DNA of 64,000 nt from Tetragonia tetragonoides (lineage: Eukaryota; Streptophyta; Magnoliopsida; Caryophyllales; Aizoaceae), in assembly GCA_038025085.1 (NCBI GenBank), contig CM076151.1, positions 9,429,001 to 9,493,000 on the forward strand, written 5' to 3'. The notes under the pieces were generated by a model. The model was not told the origin of the DNA. It did not search any database and saw only the letters and a program-made list of their open reading frames with translations. Both the position numbers and the translations under genes were made by a program. Positions 58,715 through 64,000 of the stretch are shown piece by piece; position 1 is the stretch's first letter, and each line of letters starts with the position of its first letter.

Positions 58715-60863
58715 ATGGCACAGCGAACAGTTGACTCAAAAATTGGTGAACTGAGGCCAGCTGATGCTGAACCGGGCGTATCTGGTCAGGAAAAGCAACC
58801 CCCTGTAGCTTTAAAGAAGATACCACTTAAAGATCTGCAGAGTGAGAATAACATTGTACCACCAAAGGCCTCTAGTAACCCTCTTGTTCTGAAGGAAGCT
58901 GTTATCACAGAGGCTGCCAAGGTTTCTGGCACAAAGCGACCTTTCCCGGACTCCTCAATGAGTTCTTGTCACCAGCATTCTCCAAGCAGCAATGGTGCAA
59001 ATGGTCATCTTGTGTATGTTCGCAGAAAATCTGAAGCTGAAGCTGGTAAAAGTACTAACAATGAAGTTATTGGTGACAATACTAATTCTCCTCAGCGGAG
59101 GCAACTTGGCCATCAAGAAGACGGACACCAACCAAAATCTTTGATTAAAGAACCTCCGAAGCAATGTTTACCTGCTAATGCACCGATTCCTACAGCCTCA
59201 GTGATGAGCGTTCCTTCTGGGAAACCTTCTGTTCCGGTTTCTCTTGGAATTCGAATAACATAACATTTTTCGAAGAACCGCGATTTCAGCCAGTTCCATC
59301 TGCTGTCAATTTGTCAGTCCAACCCAGAATCAACAAGCAGAACTGGGAGGAGCGGTATCTTCAGTTGCAGATGGTTCTGAAAACGTTGGATCAATCAAGT
59401 TTGGAGGATCATCTTCAAAGTAGGTTAATATTATACCTTCTTTTCAAAGTATTTACTTTCTATTGCTGGAAGTGGAAATTTGATTTTGCTCACTGGTTTG
59501 ACCTTTTGCTGGTTTTATCAGTGCTTCGATCCCTTTCAGCTGTTGACCTTAGTAGACATGCTGTTGAACTGGAGAAACGAGCAATCCAGCTTTCTCTGGA
59601 ACAAGGTAATTCGATATCCCCTCTGCGGAAAAAAAAAAAAAAAGAAAAAAGAAACACTTGCTTCTGCAATGCATAATTTTTCTTCCTATGCAAATTGTGC
59701 TTATATATTTGCCTAGAGCATACTGCTGTACCCAGATCTCAACATCATTTCATTAGCTTGAGCTTCCTAATTAAAATTCAGAGAAGAAAACAGAAAGTGG
59801 TAGCACCAACATTGTATAATGGAAAATTTTCACTTAGGTGCTCTGAGGTTTTGTGTATCGTGCATGCATCGTAATTAGTTTCAGTTGGTAGTAGAAGTAA
59901 TCCTATTGAGCTGAAATAGCCTCTATGTTTTCCTGGTGTAAGGTTGTGTACAACTGAAACACCCCCCCTCCTTCCCTGTCTGGACAGGGGCCTCTTTTGA
60001 GGCATTGGGTAATGTTGTTGTTGTTGATGTTGGTAGTAGAAGTAATCCTGCTTTTATTAAATAAACAGGAAACACTATTGGCTAGTCAACATGCAGATTG
60101 CCCATCACAATTTGGCATTTACATGCACAACTGGTTGTTGCAAGAAAAAGGACCTGCAGAATACTTAACGTGTTTAATCTTGTGGGCTTTCCCATTTTCC
60201 TAGTTATTATATAGCTAGTAGTATTGCAATCAACTTAAGCATAAAACAGTTTCTGCCTCAATAAACACCTTTTCCCAACATTAGATCATATCGCTTAGTG
60301 ATATTGGAACCTTGCCACTAGTTGCTTATGGTGGATCCTCATGGCGATATCCTCTGCCTTTGTTATTGCTGGCAACCATATTCGTCTGTGGAATGCTAAT
60401 TTCCAGAGACATGGAAAGGCTTGGCTCTCAGATTTCAACTGTCACAAGGCACACGTATATCTGGCTTGTTAGGATTCTTGTTCTAATAGTTGCAATCTCT
60501 TCCACACAAATGTTTCAAGCTTACGCATCATAAGCACGTCGTCCTTTGTTTTAACATATCTGTGGTTATTACATGTGAACCGTCATAAATTTATTACTTG
60601 TTTTAATTTATTGGTAGTATCTGAAACTTAGAATAGCTGTGCGTTCTGACGTTTATTCTATAGCTAAACACCACCTAGACTAGTATCATCTGCAACTGCA
60701 AAATTCGAGTTGATTGCAGAAACTACACACAGTTGCTCATTCTACTTTCGTGTCGAACTTTGCAGGGAAAGAGTTGCATCGTGTCAAAGCTCTGAACGTA
60801 CTAGGAAAGTCGTTGAAGACATCTAATGCACCACCGGTTCAACAACAACCGTCACAAAACTGA
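58715..60863 (+). CDS. Uncharacterised plant protein with one frame break (3 coding exons)
   Basis: I do not recognise a named family. Coding segments are 58715-59419, 59522-59605 and 60766-60863. The reading frame from MAQRTVDSKIGELRPA stops at 59261-59263. The frame needed downstream (NITFFEEPRFQ, then WEERYLQLQMVLKTLDQ) is displaced by one base near 59246-59250. From there the exons join perfectly to a TGA at 60861. Allowing for one missing base the protein would be about 295 residues. It has a low-complexity Pro/Ser/Lys-rich N-terminal two-thirds and a conserved-looking helical C-terminus (HLQMLRSLSAVDLSRHAVEL, GKELHRVKALNVLGKSLK). Alternatives are a sequencing or assembly error, a real deletion, or a 53-nt intron (59237-59289) that would also restore frame. 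A leader intron of about 3 kb is likely. Confidence 0.65.
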
Positions 60864-61715
60864 CATATAGCCTGTATATATATCAACCTGCAGTTAGCTG
60901 TCTTTCTGTGCACTGCTGAACCAAGCTACTGACACGATGATTTGTTCCTCTCAAGTGTTGTTTCATTAGTAAATGTCTGACTGATAGTTCAGTGTAATAT
61001 ATTCCTCCTAGCTAGTATGCAGAGCCCCAAAATTTGGAAAAAAAGCGGGAGAGCTTTGATATTGGTCTGTGTAACCGCATTCTCAGATAGTACAATGTTG
61101 TACACTGTAACTGTAAGCCTTGTATTCAACCTTCAACTGCTTTCCTCTATTTACCTCGACATTTTCTATCTTTCTCGGCTTCCTGTTTTTTTTGTTCTTT
61201 TTGTTGTATTCAATTTATGCTGTGTGTGTTCTAGCTGTAACCTTTCTTCTTCTTTCTGATATCAAGGCGTAACCGTAATCTTGAAACTACAAAAACTCAT
61301 ATAAAATGGTCTGACTTTAATTCCGTGTCACATTTTAAACTAAGAAAACACCCATGTGATCTAATTCTATCGATCATGACATGATGAATAATTAGTCTCT
61401 TCATCCATTTTCTTTTTTATGTTTATTTTTAACTTCTTTTTTGGATCAGGCAAGTTAACTACCTAGAAGACATGTCAAGAAATAAAAAACCGAATCTAAC
61501 TGTTTTTGGATGAGGCTCAATAACCGCCAACCCAACCCAACCAACCAACCCCCACTCTCTCACTACAAAACCCACTCCCCTCCCTCACTTGCAACTTTTT
61601 TTCCCCTCTTCTCCCACTCTCGTCCCCCATTTCTCTCTTTCTTCTTTTGATCATCACTTCACATTTCAGACCACCATCTTTCTCAATCCTCCCAAAAAAC
61701 ATAACCACCATATCA
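60864..61715 (+). other. Spacer and leader of ZAT-type zinc-finger gene
   Basis: The 3' UTR of the upstream gene occupies roughly the first 350-400 bases. The last 200 bases become CT/CA-rich (ccaacccaacc, ctctcactac, cttcttttg), the presumed ZAT leader. No TATA box or other feature is clear. Confidence 0.4.
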
Positions 61716-62927
61716 ATGGCAAATCCTCCTAATAACCCTTCTTCATCAGATTTCTCTCTCTCTCCTCCTACACCAACCTACCCTATAATCTTCCACCGTC
61801 CTCCTATAACCACCACTTCAACTGTCACCCCAACTGTCACCTCACCTTCAACCTCCACCCCTCACCGTAAGAAGAAACGTACCAAACACCTCCGTCTCGA
61901 CATCCCTCCGTCCCCCGCTGTTCCCGTCTCCATCTCCGCCCCCGCCCCCGTGAAGCGGAGACCGATGGTGGACCCCACCGCCCCGAAAATCACCCGTCCA
62001 TGCACTGAATGCGGTAAGCGATTCTGGTCATGGAAGGCTCTCTTTGGTCATATGCGTTGCCACCCTGAACGCCAGTGGCGCGGCATTAACCCTCCTCCTC
62101 ACCTCCGTCGTCGTCCTTTTGCGTCCTCGTCCTCCTCGCCCGCCACCCCGACAAATGCTGACATGGCGAGGTTGACGAGGACGGCAACAATGACGGATAA
62201 TGACGACGACGACAACGACCGCGAGGTTGCCGCCAGCCTGCTAATGCTGGCTGGCGGGTGTAACACTACTACCGTAAATGGGCCTCCTACTAGGGAGAGT
62301 ATTGTTGCTGACGTGGACAAGGACGCGTCCACGTCAGCAGGTACGAAGTTCCAGTGTTCGAGTTGTAAGAAGACGTTTGGGTCCCACCAGGCCCTTGGTG
62401 GTCATCGGGCTAGTCATAAGAATGTTAAAGGGTGTTTCGCTATTACGCGAACGGGCACGAATGACATGATGGTCTTAGACGATCTTGAACAACAACAACA
62501 ACAACAAGTGGTTATGAATAATGACATGATCGCGGAAGGGCAAAATCGTAATTATGAGGTTGTTTTGAAAGATGATAATGTTGAATTGGGCTTGGGATTG
62601 GGCCTTGGGTTAGGGATGGGCTTTGGATTGGGCCACAGGTGTGGGATTTGTTTAAGGGTGTTTTCAAGTGGGCAGGCTTTGGGTGGTCACATGAGGTGTC
62701 ATTGGGACCAACCCCAAGCCCAAGCCCAAGTCCAAAACCCAAGCCCAAGCCAACCACAGACGCCTTTGTCATCGTCGTCATCGTTTGGGCCGCCGGATGT
62801 TTCGAGACGAAGAGAGGCCCAGTGTGGACTGGACTTGAACATGCCAGCCCAAGTTGTAGAAGATGGATCATGCTCTGGGCTTAGTTGTCCAGAGAAAATG
62901 GAACTTGATATGAGGTTAGGAATTTGA
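61716..62927 (+). CDS. ZAT-type C2H2 zinc-finger transcriptional repressor, single exon
   Basis: The 403-residue nuclear DNA-binding protein resembles Arabidopsis ZAT2/ZAT3-like factors; its targets are unknown. The start is the ATG of MANPPNNPSSS; the frame is open further upstream but has no earlier ATG. A basic stretch HRKKKRTK (about 50-57) is a likely nuclear signal. Three C2H2 fingers follow: about 96-116 (CTECGKRFWSWKALFGHMRC), 214-234 (with SHQALGGH) and 309-329 (with SGQALGGH). Fingers 2 and 3 carry the plant Q-type QALGGH core; finger 1 has the WKALFGH variant followed by ERQWRGINPP. A DLNMP EAR repression motif at 373-377 recruits co-repressors in this family. Low-complexity parts are poly-Q (CAACAA repeat), a GLGLGLGLG run just before finger 3 and a Q/P/S run after it. 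Intronless, as usual for ZAT genes. Confidence 0.93.
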   Translation: MANPPNNPSSSDFSLSPPTPTYPIIFHRPPITTTSTVTPTVTSPSTSTPHRKKKRTKHLRLDIPPSPAVPVSISAPAPVKRRPMVDPTAPKITRPCTECGKRFWSWKALFGHMRCHPERQWRGINPPPHLRRRPFASSSSSPATPTNADMARLTRTATMTDNDDDDNDREVAASLLMLAGGCNTTTVNGPPTRESIVADVDKDASTSAGTKFQCSSCKKTFGSHQALGGHRASHKNVKGCFAITRTGTNDMMVLDDLEQQQQQQVVMNNDMIAEGQNRNYEVVLKDDNVELGLGLGLGLGMGFGLGHRCGICLRVFSSGQALGGHMRCHWDQPQAQAQVQNPSPSQPQTPLSSSSSFGPPDVSRRREAQCGLDLNMPAQVVEDGSCSGLSCPEKMELDMRLGI

Positions 62928-64000
62928 GAATTTTATATAACAAGTTCCTTACCCTCTCATTTCTTATAATTGTACTTAATATTAGTTAGTAATTACTCTG
63001 TTAGGGTCAGAGATGTTAGGTTATTGTACTTGTAATGTGATTTGTTACATGTTCAATTGTGGAACAGAAGCTGTGTTTAAGCTAGTGTTGTATGGCTTGA
63101 TGAATTATTGTATAATTACTATACACTAATAATATTGTATGCTGATAATTAGATATTATATGCACTTTAATGCAAGTATTTTCTTCTTGTGGCTTGCTTA
63201 TTTGTTCCATTGCCGTTTTTTTACTCAATTGCCATTTTAATTACACCAATTGAGATGGTGCCAAAAACTCTTGCAATATTTTTTACAACATTATAGTATA
63301 TCATTTTGATGAGTATATCATTTTGAGACACTGCACAACTAGATGAAACAAAGTGACTAAGCTGGATTGAGGAACTTTGGATAAAAGCGTTAATATGAGT
63401 GCTTCATTAGTTCATTACTACTATGATTTAATTGAGGTTTGGCCAAGTTTAAAATTTGAGAAAAATTCCCCAGGATTTTTAATCCTCTAGTCTGAGTACT
63501 TCAACTAAAATAAACATATCCCAACCCAACCCCATTTCAGTACAGTATTTTCTTTCTTTTTTGGAACTGAACCCATTCCTCAGTTATTCAATCATCCAAG
63601 GTCACAAATTTTAATTTTCTTTTATGTTTACTCGTTTTTTTTTCACACCAATGATATCCGCTATCGATCACAGTGATTATTCTATATGCCGGCTTGTAAT
63701 CATCTCAAAGGACAAAGGGTAGGACATTTGACCAAGGGATTAAAATAAACAGCTCTATAGCCAATGCGAGGATAGAATCATCGATTTTGATTAAGGGTGA
63801 ATAAGGCCATGTACATTCAACCACACCACCATGATTATGTGTACTGAGTTATCAAATATTTTCAACGAGACTCCCTTACATTTAAAAGCCATTTTCCCAA
63901 CCCAAAATCAGAAGTTTTAGCGTGGAATATGAAACTCCTGGGCTCGTTTGTCTCCTAGCAGTGTCCGGTGCCATGTGGTGTGAAAATACAAACCTTTTGT
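62928..64000. other. ZAT 3' UTR and distal spacer
   Basis: AT-rich sequence with no coding gene. The ZAT 3' UTR probably ends within the first 250 bases. The only identifiable feature is the start of another 312-bp-family repeat at the right edge. Confidence 0.5.
63935..64000 (+). repeat. Probable start of a third 312-bp repeat array, cut by window edge
   Basis: The words CTCCTAGCAGTGTCCGGTGC, CATGTGGTGTGAAAATA and CAAACCTTTTGT align with the part of the monomer that follows CCTCCCATGT in arrays A and B (CCCTAGGGGTGTCCCGTGC, ATGGTGCGAAAATAACAAC). Only about 65 bases are available, so this is a likely but partial match in the same orientation. Confidence 0.55.

Noticed and set aside
62512..62871. 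Minus-strand 119-codon frame opposite the ZAT gene
   Set aside because: It is the antisense of the GLGLGL and Q/P low-complexity tracts.
1..64000. CRISPR arrays, prokaryotic operons, phage or plasmid functions
   Set aside because: All genes are spliced eukaryotic genes or plant single-exon genes; the tandem repeats have no spacer structure.

Overview
This window is nuclear DNA from a flowering plant, most likely a eudicot. Genes carry many introns with GT/AG borders (one GC/AG), introns and spacers are AT-rich, CT/GA-rich 5' leaders are common, and the transposon content (Stowaway-, Harbinger- and tRNA-derived SINE-type elements) is typical of plants. I cannot name the species.

Eight protein-coding genes can be rebuilt exon by exon. 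In order: SmD3 spliceosomal core protein (+, 578-3732); a LAZ1-type DUF300/Ostalpha-like membrane protein (-, 12684-5122); the SET-domain histone methyltransferase ATXR7 (+, 17371-26887); a small penta-EF-hand calcium-binding protein (+, 33130-39232); a secreted glycine-rich protein (+, 42414-43043); the ubiquitin receptor DSK2/ubiquilin (+, 44902-51728); an uncharacterised plant protein whose frame is broken once in its first coding exon (+, 58715-60863); and a three-finger ZAT-type C2H2 repressor (+, 61716-62927). The first six spliced or single-exon models and the ZAT model close in frame without adjustment. There is no operon-like organisation: RNA processing, chromatin, calcium, protein quality control, wall and transcription genes simply lie side by side.

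The accessory DNA is the more unusual part. A roughly 312-bp GC-rich tandem repeat forms two arrays (37.27-38.68 kb inside the last intron of the EF-hand gene, 53.6-54.88 kb between genes) and probably begins a third at the right edge. Six copies of one tRNA-derived SINE family are scattered, five of them in introns; one is intact with a perfect 13-bp target duplication. Several TIR elements (Stowaway- and Harbinger-like MITEs and a related pair sharing TIRs) and a Helitron-like 3' end are also visible. A perfect 27-bp inverted repeat with a 56-nt loop lies in a DSK2 intron.

I did not find a new multi-gene biological system. The best leads are the 312-bp repeat family, the DSK2 intron hairpin, the frame break in the uncharacterised gene, and possible isoforms from intron retention in the EF-hand and DSK2 genes.
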